Assembly (NCBI RefSeq): GCF_020400655.1
Contig: NZ_JAINRC010000011.1
Span: forward strand, 62,001 to 126,000
Length of the DNA: 64,000 nt
Direction of reading: 5' to 3'
DNA from: Streptomyces spinosus
Lineage (GTDB): Bacteria; Actinomycetota; Actinomycetes; Streptomycetales; Streptomycetaceae
A model generated the notes under the pieces. The model was not told the origin of the DNA. It did no database searches and worked only from the letters and a program-made list of their open reading frames with translations. The stretch's first letter is position 1. Every line of letters starts with the position of its first letter. A program made the position numbers and the translations under genes. Below, one piece after another: positions 41,059-50,173 of this stretch.

Positions 41059-43050
41059 GTGTGCACGGGGATCGACGAGGTCGACTGGGCCTCGCTGCGG
41101 CACGCGCACGGCAGCGCGGAGGACGTGCCCGGGTGGTTACGGGCCCTGGCGTCCCCGGACACCGTCGAGCGGGCGACCGCGCTCGACGGGCTGTACGACG
41201 CGTTGCACCACGAAGGGAGGGTGTACGAGGCGGCGCCGGCCTGCGTGCCCTTCCTGTTCGCGCTGGCGGCCCGCGAGGAGGTACCTGACCGGGGCGGCAT
41301 CGTGGAGCTGCTGGTCGGCATCGGCGGGGAGGGCGGCGGGAGCGCGGGCGCGGCGGACGCGGCCCGGAAGGCGGTGTGCGCCGGCGCCGAGGCCTTCGTC
41401 CCGCTCGCCGGGGATCCGGACCCGGCGGTGCGCCGGGCGGCGGCCGGAGCCCTGGTGCGCTTCCTGGACGACCCCGCGCGGGTCCTGGGGCTGCTGCGGC
41501 GGCGGCTCGCGGCCGAGCGCGACGACCACGTCCTGCCGGCCCTGACGGAGGCACTCGCCCTGTTCGCGCACCGGCATCCGGTCCTCGCCGACGGCGCGCT
41601 GGACCTCCTGGCCGAACAGAGCGCACCGCCCTACGCGCCGGGCCCGCGGCTCGCCGCACTCGGCCAGCTGGCGCTCCACTCGCCCGTCCGTCTCCCCGCC
41701 GACCTGGTGCCCACGGCGGTCCGGCTGCTGCACGAGCGGTCCGCGGAGCACCGGCCGGCCGCGGAGGGCTCCGGCACGGACACCCTGGTGCGTCGGATAC
41801 GGCGGCTGCGCCCCTCGGACGAACAGGGCGCGGTCCTGCTGCGCACCCTGCACAGCGCGCTCGGAGACCGGGTGGACGACCGGATCGCCCTGCTCACCGG
41901 TCAGTTGACGAGTCCGGACCCGGTGGACCGGTGCAACGCCGTATGGATGTCGGCGGGCCTGTTCCGCGGCTGGCGCGGCGACTTCGGCGCGCCCGTCCGG
42001 CTGCTGGGCGCCCAGCTGAGCACCGATCAGGACCGCTTGCGGGACGCGGCGGTCTCGGTCCTGGCGGAGCTGTACGCGCTGGCCGCGCCCGCCGCGGACG
42101 ACCTGTACGCGCTGGTCAGCACCCGGCCCGACCTGTGGACGCACCGCTGGGAGCGCGGCTCCCCCACGCTGGGCGGCCCGCTCAAGGCGCTGGCCAGGAC
42201 CGGCGACCGGCGCGCGGTCCCGGCCCTGGCCCAGCTGCTGGCCGGTCCCGCGGCGCCCCTCGCGCTGGGCCGCGAGGCGGCGCACCTGGGCCGCGCCGCG
42301 GCCCCGCTGGCCCCCGCGTTGAGGATCCGCCTCGGCCGTGTCCCGCTCGCCTCGCCCGCCGCCGCCCGGCTCGCCGCCCCGCTGCTGACGGCGATCAGGG
42401 CCATCGGCGACAAGGAGGCCGTCCCCGAACTGGTCCGGCTGCTCTCGGGCGCCCCCGACAACCTGGGCGCGCGGGACGCGGTCGCAGACCAGGTGATCGA
42501 AACGCTGGCGGAACTGGGCGCCGCCGGGCAGACGGCACCGCTCCTGCGCCGACTGCTCCACACCCGGCACGCGGCCACCGCGGCGGGCGCGCTGTGGTCG
42601 GTCGACGGGGACGCCACCGCCGTACTCCCGGTCCTGCTGCGGGAGTCGGCCCGGGACGATCCGGGTGCCCGGCGCGCCGCCGTCCGGCAGCTCGGCAGGC
42701 TGGGCCGGGCCGCGCGCGCCGCGCTGCCCGGGCTGCGCCGCCTCGCCGGGTCCGGGCCGGTGCGGGAACGGATACCGGCCGCGTGCGCGCTGTGGCGCGT
42801 CGCCGGGGACCCCGAACCGGTCCTCCCGGTCCTCCGGTCCGCCTGGACGGCGGACCCCCGCACCCGAGGCCCGATCGCCCGGTGCCTGACCACGATGGGC
42901 CCGGCCGCCGCGCCGCTGCGCGACCTGATCACCGCCGAACTGACCCACCCGCGCCGGCACACGGCCACCGAGGGCGTGTACGGCGGCCGTGACATCCCCG
43001 ACGACGAGGAACTGCTGCGAAGGTGCCGGCAGGTGCTGGCGGGGCTGTAG
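41059..43050 (+). CDS. HEAT-repeat protein with a TTA codon
   Basis: A 663-residue, all-helical protein built from HEAT/PBS-lyase-like repeats (VRRAAAGALVRFLDDP, DRLRDAAVSVLAELYAL, ARRAAVRQLGRLGRAARAALPGL and others). It has no signal peptide and no enzyme motif, so it is probably a scaffold or adaptor. GTG 41059 follows GGGAGG. Codon 27 is TTA (41137-41139), the only one I found in the window's genes; TTA needs the bldA tRNA, so expression may be tied to development or secondary metabolism. It stands alone. Confidence 0.8.
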   Translation: MCTGIDEVDWASLRHAHGSAEDVPGWLRALASPDTVERATALDGLYDALHHEGRVYEAAPACVPFLFALAAREEVPDRGGIVELLVGIGGEGGGSAGAADAARKAVCAGAEAFVPLAGDPDPAVRRAAAGALVRFLDDPARVLGLLRRRLAAERDDHVLPALTEALALFAHRHPVLADGALDLLAEQSAPPYAPGPRLAALGQLALHSPVRLPADLVPTAVRLLHERSAEHRPAAEGSGTDTLVRRIRRLRPSDEQGAVLLRTLHSALGDRVDDRIALLTGQLTSPDPVDRCNAVWMSAGLFRGWRGDFGAPVRLLGAQLSTDQDRLRDAAVSVLAELYALAAPAADDLYALVSTRPDLWTHRWERGSPTLGGPLKALARTGDRRAVPALAQLLAGPAAPLALGREAAHLGRAAAPLAPALRIRLGRVPLASPAAARLAAPLLTAIRAIGDKEAVPELVRLLSGAPDNLGARDAVADQVIETLAELGAAGQTAPLLRRLLHTRHAATAAGALWSVDGDATAVLPVLLRESARDDPGARRAAVRQLGRLGRAARAALPGLRRLAGSGPVRERIPAACALWRVAGDPEPVLPVLRSAWTADPRTRGPIARCLTTMGPAAAPLRDLITAELTHPRRHTATEGVYGGRDIPDDEELLRRCRQVLAGL

Positions 43051-43218
43051 GGCCCGCCGGACGGGTCCGGTGCGCCATGGGGGGTCAACGAGCCCCGTGC
43101 CGTTGGCCGATGAGCCGCGCGGAGCACTGCCGCCCGGCCTGCTTCCTTCGGGACGTGGAGCGCGCCGTCGGCGGCGGCCGGAACCCCGCCCTGGCCGGGC
43201 CGGCCTGCCCCGGCGGGG

Positions 43219-43806
43219 TCAGACCATCCGGCCCCACTGCGGGCCCAGCCGGGCCCACTCCGTGTCCCAGGCCTCCATGCGCCGGTGTTCCAGACGACTG
43301 CGTACGGCCAGACCGGCGACGCAGGGCACGGCGGCGGTGCTCGCGCCGACCAGAAGCCCTGTCAGGGTCGACCGGAACGCGGCCTCGGAGGCGGTGGTGG
43401 GCCGGGAGACCAGGCGGCCCCGCGGGTCGGTCCAGACGGTGACGGGCGTACCGGACCTGCTGCCGGGCTCCGCCCGGATCCGGCCGGTGTGGGCGGAGCC
43501 GTCGGCGGCCGTCCAGCGGACCTCGGCCCAGACCCGTTCCCCGGCGGAGGCATGGCTGCCGTGTGCCGGGGACTTCCCCGGGGCCCGCGCGGCGACGCGG
43601 GCCACGGTGGGCCGCCAGGTGGCCCGCTCCCGGGCGAGTCCGCGCTCCACCGAGCCGGCCGCGACGAGTCCGGCGAACACTCCGGCCAGGACGGTCAGCA
43701 GACAGGTGCCGAGCACCACCCAGGCCTCCACGACGTCGGCCCGGCGTCTGAGCGGGTTGCGCCGCCAGCGCCACAGCCACACCTTCGGACCACGGAACGC
43801 CTTCAA
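43219..43806 (-). CDS. Rv1733c-like membrane protein
   Basis: About 195 residues with two membrane helices: AWVVLGTCLLTVLAGVFAGLVAAG near residue 35 and a second near 160 (LTGLLVGASTAAVPCVAGLAV), with an extracellular domain between (VWAEVRWTAADGSAHTGR, VTVWTDPRGRLVSRP). WLWRWRRNPLRRRAD at the N-terminus is the family signature. TTG 43806 is chosen because AGGAGG sits exactly 6 nt upstream; GTG 43821 and ATG 43812 overlap or touch that site. Function unknown; these are common actinobacterial stress/dormancy-associated proteins. Confidence 0.75.
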   Translation of the reverse strand: MKAFRGPKVWLWRWRRNPLRRRADVVEAWVVLGTCLLTVLAGVFAGLVAAGSVERGLARERATWRPTVARVAARAPGKSPAHGSHASAGERVWAEVRWTAADGSAHTGRIRAEPGSRSGTPVTVWTDPRGRLVSRPTTASEAAFRSTLTGLLVGASTAAVPCVAGLAVRSRLEHRRMEAWDTEWARLGPQWGRMV

Positions 43807-44035
43807 AGGCATCCTCCTCACGAGCGCACCGACCGGCCGGACCGCCCTCCCATACGCGGGAGATCGCTCCGTTGCTCACGACGAGCCGTCTCCCCGACGG
43901 TCGCACGAGACACCCCTGCCGCGCAGGCGCATGCCGGAACGGAGCGGGCCCGTCTTCGCCGCACCCCCGCGACACAGGCGGTGACCTGGGCCGACACGGA
44001 TTCCGGAGGGAGTGTCAGTGGCGGGGTGCACACTG

Positions 44036-44051
44036 GCCGGTATCTACCGGC
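44036..44051. promoter_or_regulatory. 16-bp palindrome before Asp-box protein gene
   Basis: GCCGGTATCTACCGGC has 7-bp perfect arms around TC, 34 bp before the start of the next gene. Candidate operator. Confidence 0.35.
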
Positions 44052-44084
44052 TATCGGGACAACGGCGTCCCGGAGGTGATCGGC

Positions 44085-45173
44085 ATGACCGAGGTACTGC
44101 TCGCGGTGGGCACCCGCAAAGGCCTGTTCATCGCGCGGCGGAGGGGCGAGGGCCCCTGGGAGTTCGACGAGAGCCCGTGTTTCAACGCGCAGGCGGTCTA
44201 TTCGGTGGCGATCGACACCCGGGGTGCCCGGCCCCGGCTGCTGGCGGGCGGTGACAGCGCGCACTGGGGTCCGTCGGTGTTCCACTCCGACGACCTCGGC
44301 CGCACCTGGACCGAACCGGCCCGGCCCGCGGTGAAGTTCCCGAAGGAGACCGGCGCCTCCCTGGAGCGCGTCTGGCAGCTGCACCCGTCCGCCGCCGAGC
44401 CCGATGTGGTGTACGCGGGCGCGGAACCGGCCGCGCTGTACCGCTCGGAGGACCGCGGTGAGACGTTCGAGCTGGTCCGGCCGCTGTGGGAGCACCCCTC
44501 GCGCCCGCAGTGGGTGCCGGGCGGGGGCGGCCAGTGCCTGCACACGGTGCTCACCGACGCGCGCGACCCCGGGGTCGTGACGGTGGCCGTCTCCGCGGCG
44601 GGCGTGTTCCGCACGACGGACGGCGGCGCCAGCTGGTCGCCGTCCAACTCCGGTGTGTCGGCGGTGTTCCTGCCGGATCCGAACCCGGAGTTCGGCCAGT
44701 GCGTGCACAAGATCACCAGGGACCCGGCCGCCCCCGACCGTCTCTATCTGCAGAACCACTGGGGGGTGTACCGCAGCGACGACGCGGGCGCGCACTGGAC
44801 CGACATCGGCGAGGGCCTGCCGTCGACGTTCGGCTTCGCGGCGGCGGCGCACCCGCACCGGGGCGACACGGCGTACGTCTACCCGATCACCGCGGACGCG
44901 GACCGGGTGCCCGCCGGGCGCCGCTGCCGCGTCTTCCGCACGACCGACGCGGGCCGCAGCTGGGAGCCGCTGTCCAAGGGGCTGCCGGAGGAGGACCACT
45001 ACGGGACGGTCCTGCGGGACGCCCTGTGCACGGACGACCGCGACCCCGCCGGGGTGTACTTCGGCAACCGCAACGGCGAGGTGTACGCCTCGGACGACGA
45101 CGGTGACAGCTGGCAGCCGCTGGCCTCGCACCTGCCGGACGTGCTGTGCGTACGGGCGGCGGTGATCGGCTGA
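44085..45173 (+). CDS. Asp-box/BNR beta-propeller protein (sialidase-like fold)
   Basis: A 362-residue cytoplasmic beta-propeller. Six Asp-box motifs are visible: SDDLGRTW, SEDRGETF, TTDGGASW, SDDAGAHW, TTDAGRSW and SDDDGDSW. There is no signal peptide and no sialidase RIP/catalytic triad that I can identify, so annotation as exo-sialidase would be by fold only; related YCF48-like propellers are assembly factors. ATG 44085 follows GGAGG at 8 nt. Confidence 0.82.
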   Translation: MTEVLLAVGTRKGLFIARRRGEGPWEFDESPCFNAQAVYSVAIDTRGARPRLLAGGDSAHWGPSVFHSDDLGRTWTEPARPAVKFPKETGASLERVWQLHPSAAEPDVVYAGAEPAALYRSEDRGETFELVRPLWEHPSRPQWVPGGGGQCLHTVLTDARDPGVVTVAVSAAGVFRTTDGGASWSPSNSGVSAVFLPDPNPEFGQCVHKITRDPAAPDRLYLQNHWGVYRSDDAGAHWTDIGEGLPSTFGFAAAAHPHRGDTAYVYPITADADRVPAGRRCRVFRTTDAGRSWEPLSKGLPEEDHYGTVLRDALCTDDRDPAGVYFGNRNGEVYASDDDGDSWQPLASHLPDVLCVRAAVIG

Positions 45174-45283
45174 CCCCCCCCGTCCGCCCCTGTCCCGGAG
45201 GAGGACCGGGGCGGGGCGCCGTCCGCCCCGGGATCCGGCCATCGGTTGATCGCCGACGGGCGTACGGCAGTAGGGTGACGCCC

Positions 45284-45961
45284 GTGGCACCACGACCCTT
45301 GCATGAAATCGTCGAACCGGGCTGGGCGAAGGCCCTGGAACCCGTCGCCGGACGGATCGCCGAGATGGGCGACTTCCTGCGCGCGGAGATCGCCGCGGGG
45401 CGCACCTACCTCCCGGCCGGGCCGAACGTCCTGCGGGCCTTCCAGCAACCCTTCGACGAGGTACGGGTCCTGATCGTGGGTCAGGACCCGTATCCCACAC
45501 CGGGGCACGCGGTGGGCCTGTCGTTCTCCGTGGCACCCGACGTGCGCCCGCTGCCCCCCAGCCTGATCAACATCTTCCGTGAACTGACCGGCGACCTGGG
45601 GCTGCCCCAGCCGTCCACCGGGGACCTCACCCCGTGGACCGAGCAGGGCGTGCTGCTGCTGAACAGGGCGCTCACCACCGCGCCGCGCAGCCCGGGCGCG
45701 CATCGCGGCAAGGGCTGGGAAGAGGTCACCGAGCAGGCGATCCGGGCCCTCGCGGCACGCGGCAAGCCACTGGTGTCCATCCTGTGGGGCCGTGACGCCC
45801 GCAATCTGCGTCCGCTGCTGGGCCGTCTGCCGGCGGTGGAGTCCGCGCACCCCTCGCCGATGTCGGCCGACCGCGGCTTCTTCGGCTCGCGCCCGTTCAG
45901 CCGGGCCAACGACCTGCTGATCCAGCAGGGCGGACAACCGGTGGACTGGCGCCTGCCGTAA
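45284..45961 (+). CDS. ung: uracil-DNA glycosylase
   Basis: A 225-residue family 1 uracil-DNA glycosylase that removes uracil from DNA in base excision repair. GQDPYPTPGHAVGLSFS is the water-activating motif with catalytic Asp, LLLNRALTT contains the uracil-binding Asn, and HPSPMSADRGF is the minor-groove loop with the catalytic His. GTG 45284 gives the usual N-terminus (MAPRPLHEIVEPGWAKALEP); GTG 45275 is possible. Confidence 0.96.
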   Translation: MAPRPLHEIVEPGWAKALEPVAGRIAEMGDFLRAEIAAGRTYLPAGPNVLRAFQQPFDEVRVLIVGQDPYPTPGHAVGLSFSVAPDVRPLPPSLINIFRELTGDLGLPQPSTGDLTPWTEQGVLLLNRALTTAPRSPGAHRGKGWEEVTEQAIRALAARGKPLVSILWGRDARNLRPLLGRLPAVESAHPSPMSADRGFFGSRPFSRANDLLIQQGGQPVDWRLP

Positions 45962-46158
45962 CCGGCTGTCGCACGGCGGACGGTGCCCGCGACCAGCGGC
46001 TGCGTGCCGGTTCACCGGCGCCGTCCGGCACACGGGCCGGGTACGTGCCCCCTGCAAGCGTCTTCGGGGCATAACTCATCAGACAAAACAGGACGGATAC
46101 CGCTCACCTGCACCCTCCCCGAACTGCGGAGACCCGGAAGCCAGTAACATGCGGCGCC

Positions 46159-47085
46159 ATGAGCTCCCCCACTGGACCCGCGTCCGGCCTGCCCGTACGA
46201 ATGCCGCGACCCCGCCAGCCCGGACGGCACCGCCGTCCGGAACCGCTGGTGGCTCCCGAGGGCGCGCCCGCGCTCGTCCTCGCGGTGCCCGGTGTGCCCA
46301 GCACCACCACGCGCAGCCTCGCCGAGGAGGTCGTGAGCATCGCCCGCTCCGAGCTGCCCGGCCTCGACGCCCGGATCGGGTACCTGGACGGCGACGACAC
46401 CGAGTTCCCCACGCTGCGTTCCGTGCTGGCGCGCGCCGCCGAGGAGCGCACCGCGCGGTACGAGCAGGCCGTCGCCGCCGGGGTCGAGGGGATCAAGGAG
46501 CCCGACGGCCCGGTCGCCGTCGTCGTCCCGCTGCTGGCCGGCCCGGACAGCGCGCTGCTGCGTCAGATCCGTCAGGCGGTCATGGACAGCCGGGTCGCCG
46601 CCGACCTGACCGACGTCCTCGGCCCGCACCCGCTGCTCGCGGAGGCGCTGCACGTGCGGCTTTCGGAGGCGGGCCTGGCCCGCGCCGACCGCGCCCGGCT
46701 GTTCACCGTGGCCACCGCGGCGGACGGCATCATCCTGGCCTCCGTGGGCGGCGAGGAGGCCGTCCAGGCGGCCGGGATCACCGGCATGCTGCTCGCCGCG
46801 CGCCTGGCCGTGCCGGTGATGGCGGCGGCCCTGGACCAGGAGGGCTCCATCGCCTCCGTGGCCGAGCAGCTGCGTTCCGCCGGCTCGCAGCAGCTGGCCC
46901 TGGCCCCGTACCTGATCGGCCCGGAGATCGACCCGGCGCTGCTGGCCGGGGCCGCCGAGGAGGTGGGCTGCTCCACGGCCGAGGCGCTCGGTGCCTACCC
47001 GGCGATCGGCAAGCTCGCGCTCGCCAAGTACACGACGGCGCTGGGCATCGCCCCGCAGCAGCCGCAGAGCGCACCGGCCCGCTGA
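46159..47085 (+). CDS. CbiX/sirohydrochlorin chelatase-like protein, metal ligands lost
   Basis: A 308-residue protein with two tandem chelatase-like halves (ALVLAVPGVPSTTTRSLAEE, VAVVVPLLAGPDSALLRQIR, then LGPHPLLAEALHVRL and VPVMAAALDQEG). The overall order matches CbiX-type chelatases, but the metal-binding AHGS is replaced by AVPGVPS and the second His (PLL...GxH) is absent, so it is probably not a cobalt or iron chelatase. TAACAT (46145-46150) ends 8 nt before the ATG, suggesting a leaderless message. A strong terminator follows. Confidence 0.65.
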   Translation: MSSPTGPASGLPVRMPRPRQPGRHRRPEPLVAPEGAPALVLAVPGVPSTTTRSLAEEVVSIARSELPGLDARIGYLDGDDTEFPTLRSVLARAAEERTARYEQAVAAGVEGIKEPDGPVAVVVPLLAGPDSALLRQIRQAVMDSRVAADLTDVLGPHPLLAEALHVRLSEAGLARADRARLFTVATAADGIILASVGGEEAVQAAGITGMLLAARLAVPVMAAALDQEGSIASVAEQLRSAGSQQLALAPYLIGPEIDPALLAGAAEEVGCSTAEALGAYPAIGKLALAKYTTALGIAPQQPQSAPAR

Positions 47086-47125
47086 CGCCGCCGGGCGTCC
47101 GGTCCGGCCGCACTCGTACGACACA

Positions 47126-47153
47126 GGGCCCGTTCCCCCCGGGGAGCGGGCCC
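47126..47153. terminator. bidirectional hairpin terminator
   Basis: GGGCCCGTTCCCC pairs with GGGGAGCGGGCCC (one G-T pair) with a tight loop, midway between the convergent chelatase-like and lactonase genes. Confidence 0.7.
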
Positions 47154-47239
47154 TTCGCCTCGACCGGGGATGCCCGCGCGCCCGGGGACGCCGCCTCACC
47201 GAGCCGGGCGACGGCACTACCGGTCCGACCGCCGCGCGC

Positions 47240-48277
47240 TCAGCCGAAAACCACGCACGAGGCGGCCGGAACCCGTACGGAGCCGTCGTAGCGGGGGACG
47301 CCCGTCATCCTGTCCACGGCGAACCACGTCACGTCGCCGGAGCGCTCGTTCGCGGCGTAGAGGAAGCCGTCGTGTTCGGCCAGCGCGCGCGGCCAGCGCC
47401 CGCCGCAGGGCACCGTACGGATCAGCCGGAGCCCGTCCGTCTCCACGGCGAGGACGGACAGGACGTCCTCGCCGCGGGTCGCGACCCACACGAAGCGCCC
47501 GTCGGGCGAGACGACGATCCCCGACGGGTAGGCGTCGCCCGCGGGTGCGCCGGGCAGCACGGGCACCTCCGTCAGCGGCTTCAGGGAGCCGCCCGCGGCG
47601 TCCCAGCGGCACACCGTGACCGTGGGGGTCAGCTCGTTGACCACGTAGGCGTGCTCGCCGCCGGGGTGGAAGGCGAGGTGGCGCGGCCCGGAGCCGGGGC
47701 GCAGGGCGATCTCGCGGTGCACGGCGGGGCTGCCGTCCACGAGGGTGCACACGCGCACCGAGTCGGTGCCGAGATCGACGCTGACCGCCCACCGCCCGCC
47801 GGGGTCGGGCTGCACCTGGTGGGCGTGCGGGCCGCGCTGGCGCCGGTCGTGCGGGCCCGAACCGGTGTGCTGGAGCCGTCCGGAGGGTGCCCCGGCGAGC
47901 GTGCCGTCCGGGCGCAGGGGGACGGCGGTGACGCTGCCGCAGCCGTAGTTGGCGGTCAGCACGTGTCCGTCGTACAGGCTGAGGTGGGTGGGGCCGCTGC
48001 CCGCCACCGGCACCGGGGGGCCGGCGGGTTCCGGCCGCCCCCCGGTGACGCGGTAGGCGGCGACGGCGCCCTCGGCCGTCTCGCTGACCGCGTAGAGCGT
48101 GTGGCCGTCCGCCGACAGGGCCAGGTAGGAGGGGTCGGGTACGTCCCGCACCGCGGAGAGGAGGGTGAGTGCCCCGGTGTCCGGTGCGACCTCGGCGGTC
48201 ACCAGCCCGGGGCCGCCCGCCGCCGTGAACGATCCGATGAACGCCCGGCGCCTGGCCGCCCTGCCGTCCTGTGCCAC
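47240..48277 (-). CDS. lactonase-family beta-propeller protein
   Basis: A 345-residue seven-bladed propeller of the 6-phosphogluconolactonase (Pgl) type. FIGSFT at the N-terminus, GPTHLSLYDGHVLTANYGCGSV, RGPHAHQVQPDPGGRW, GPRHLAFHPGGEHAYVVNE and YPSGIVVSPDGRFVWVATRG are the repeated blade motifs of this family. It could hydrolyse 6-phosphogluconolactone or another lactone. The start is a GTG at 48277 following GAGAGGGG. Confidence 0.85.
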   Translation of the reverse strand: MAQDGRAARRRAFIGSFTAAGGPGLVTAEVAPDTGALTLLSAVRDVPDPSYLALSADGHTLYAVSETAEGAVAAYRVTGGRPEPAGPPVPVAGSGPTHLSLYDGHVLTANYGCGSVTAVPLRPDGTLAGAPSGRLQHTGSGPHDRRQRGPHAHQVQPDPGGRWAVSVDLGTDSVRVCTLVDGSPAVHREIALRPGSGPRHLAFHPGGEHAYVVNELTPTVTVCRWDAAGGSLKPLTEVPVLPGAPAGDAYPSGIVVSPDGRFVWVATRGEDVLSVLAVETDGLRLIRTVPCGGRWPRALAEHDGFLYAANERSGDVTWFAVDRMTGVPRYDGSVRVPAASCVVFG

Positions 48278-48444
48278 CGCTGTCCCCTCTCGGTCGAGCC
48301 GTCGAGCCGGTCCGGGGCCGACGGTAGCAGCCGATCACGCGAGGTCTAGACCAAGATGCGGGAGTCGCGGCGTGGTTCTTCCGGGAGTCGGCGCACTTCC
48401 CTCCGCGGAGGGGGCGCACCCGGTCCTCGTGCGCCCCGCCCCGC

Positions 48445-49935
48445 TCACGCCCCGGCCAGCCGGGAGCCCGACGGCGTGCGCAGCGGCTCCGCCAGTTCGG
48501 CGAGGGCGCGTTCCAGGCCGTGCAGATGCGCCAGGGCGGGTTCGACGGGCGGCTCCGCGGGGCGGTGCGGGGGCTCGTCGCGGCCTTCGGTGAGGGCCTC
48601 CACCGCGGCCTCCACACGCCAGCAAGCGGCGGCGAGGCGGGCGTCGTGGGAGGCCTCCGGGTCGGCGGCGACCGTGACCAGGCCCCGGATCTCGCGGGCG
48701 CAGTCGTCGAGCAGCGCCAGGACCCGGCGGGCCCGCGCCTTGCGCGCCGGCATCGGGTTCAGCGGGTGCACCAGCGGCGCCACCGAGAGCCGGACCCGGC
48801 CGAGCAGCCGCTCCAGTTCGGCCACGCGGGGCGCGGGGTCGGCGGTAGCGGAGCCGGCGAGGCGGGCGGCGGCCTCGGCCGTGCAGGCGTGCACGCAGCG
48901 CAGGGCCCGCTGGATCCAGGCGTCGGTGGTGGCGTGCGTGGTGACCGGCAGCACGAACAGGACGGCGAGCGCGGCGCCGAGCGCCCCGACACCGGTCTCG
49001 ACGAGCCGCAGCGCGAGCAGCCCGGGGCTGAGGACGCCGAGGAGGCCGTACAGGGACTCGGCGAGCAGGGTCACCCAGAGCATCATCCAGGTGTAGGACA
49101 CGGCGGCCGTGTAGAAGACGCCGAACACGGCGACCGCGACGAGGACGGCCGTCGGCAGCGGTGCGCCGTGCACCGGGGCGACGATCAGGAAGCCCAGGCA
49201 GATGCCGATGACCGTGCCGAGGACCCGGCGGAAGCCGCGGACCAGTGTCTCGCCGCGCGAGGTGGTGTTGACGAAGATCCACCACGTGGCGCCGACGGCC
49301 CAGTACCAGCGCTGTCCGGACACGAGCTGGCCCACGACGAGCGCGAATCCGGCGCCCGCGGTGGCCTGGACGGCCTGCCGGGTGGTCACCCGGGCCAGCC
49401 CGGTTCCGGCGGGCGGGGCCGGTACGACGGCCGGCGGCAGCCGGCGTTCGTAGCACCAGACGCCGAAGCGCACGACGGCCGCGCTGAGCACGGAGAGCAG
49501 GACGGCGGCGTACAGCTCGGGCAGTTGTCCCGGGGCGGCGTGCAGGAACTGGGCCACGAAGAACGTCATGAAGGCGAACACGCCGAGGCTGTGCCCGCGC
49601 GGTCCCCACCGGCGGGCGTGGACCCCGGCGCCGACGACGGCCAGGAAGGTGAGGGAGCGGGCGACGGGATGGTCGTGCAGCCCGGCCGCGGCGGCGAGCA
49701 CCGGCACGCCGACGGCGGGCAGCAGCGCGGTGGTGGCCGCCTGTCCGCGCACGGTCGGGTCGGTGACGGTGAACAGCGCGAGCAGCGCGGCGAGGCCGCC
49801 GGTGACCGCACCGGCGAGGGAGGACCCGGCGAGTGCGCACACCACCACCGCCAGTCCGATGCCGAGGACGGCCCGCGCGGCGAAGCGCAACCGCGCCCGT
49901 CCCGGGTCCGGAGCCACGAACATCCTCTTCAGCAC
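48445..49935 (-). CDS. FUSC-family membrane protein
   Basis: A 496-residue integral membrane protein of the FUSC superfamily, distinct from the one at 22173. N-terminal helices lie around residues 18-140 and a second block around 185-330 (GQRWYWAVGATWWIFVNTTSRGETLVRG is the FUSC repeat). The C-terminal ~160 residues are soluble and helical. GTG 49935 follows GGGAGG with a 6-nt spacer, better than the upstream ATG at 49971. It is divergent from an Lrp/AsnC gene across a region with three CCATTGG-type boxes. Confidence 0.83.
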   Translation of the reverse strand: MLKRMFVAPDPGRARLRFAARAVLGIGLAVVVCALAGSSLAGAVTGGLAALLALFTVTDPTVRGQAATTALLPAVGVPVLAAAAGLHDHPVARSLTFLAVVGAGVHARRWGPRGHSLGVFAFMTFFVAQFLHAAPGQLPELYAAVLLSVLSAAVVRFGVWCYERRLPPAVVPAPPAGTGLARVTTRQAVQATAGAGFALVVGQLVSGQRWYWAVGATWWIFVNTTSRGETLVRGFRRVLGTVIGICLGFLIVAPVHGAPLPTAVLVAVAVFGVFYTAAVSYTWMMLWVTLLAESLYGLLGVLSPGLLALRLVETGVGALGAALAVLFVLPVTTHATTDAWIQRALRCVHACTAEAAARLAGSATADPAPRVAELERLLGRVRLSVAPLVHPLNPMPARKARARRVLALLDDCAREIRGLVTVAADPEASHDARLAAACWRVEAAVEALTEGRDEPPHRPAEPPVEPALAHLHGLERALAELAEPLRTPSGSRLAGA

Positions 49936-50063
49936 TGCTGCCCTCCCCTGGGTGCATGGGTTCACCGGCACAGAAAAGGCGCCGCGGGGTTCCGCAGCGC
50001 CATCGACACGTCCATGAGAGCACCACCGAGATCACTGGCTCAAGTGCGGGGCGAATCGCTGGG

Positions 50064-50161
50064 CCATTGGCACGGCGCCGAGGCAGCACGAATGCCCACC
50101 GGAATGCCAATGTGCCAGGTGGGGCGGCACGCGCGTCACCGGATCACCTGGACCATTGGTA
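50064..50161. promoter_or_regulatory. three CCATTGG-type boxes in FUSC/Lrp divergent region
   Basis: CCATTGGCA (50064-50072), TGCCAATG (50105-50112, opposite strand copy) and CCATTGGTA (50153-50161) are spaced about 40-48 bp apart, as expected for an Lrp-type octamer wrapping DNA. The last overlaps TACAGT (50160-50165), the likely -10 of a near-leaderless Lrp message. Confidence 0.5.
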
Positions 50162-50173
50162 CAGTCGTCCATC

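Noticed and set aside
44012..44254. 80-codon frame with a good GGAGGGA upstream of the Asp-box gene
   Set aside because: It runs into the Asp-box gene in another frame, giving shadow-like composition after codon 25; no family resemblance.
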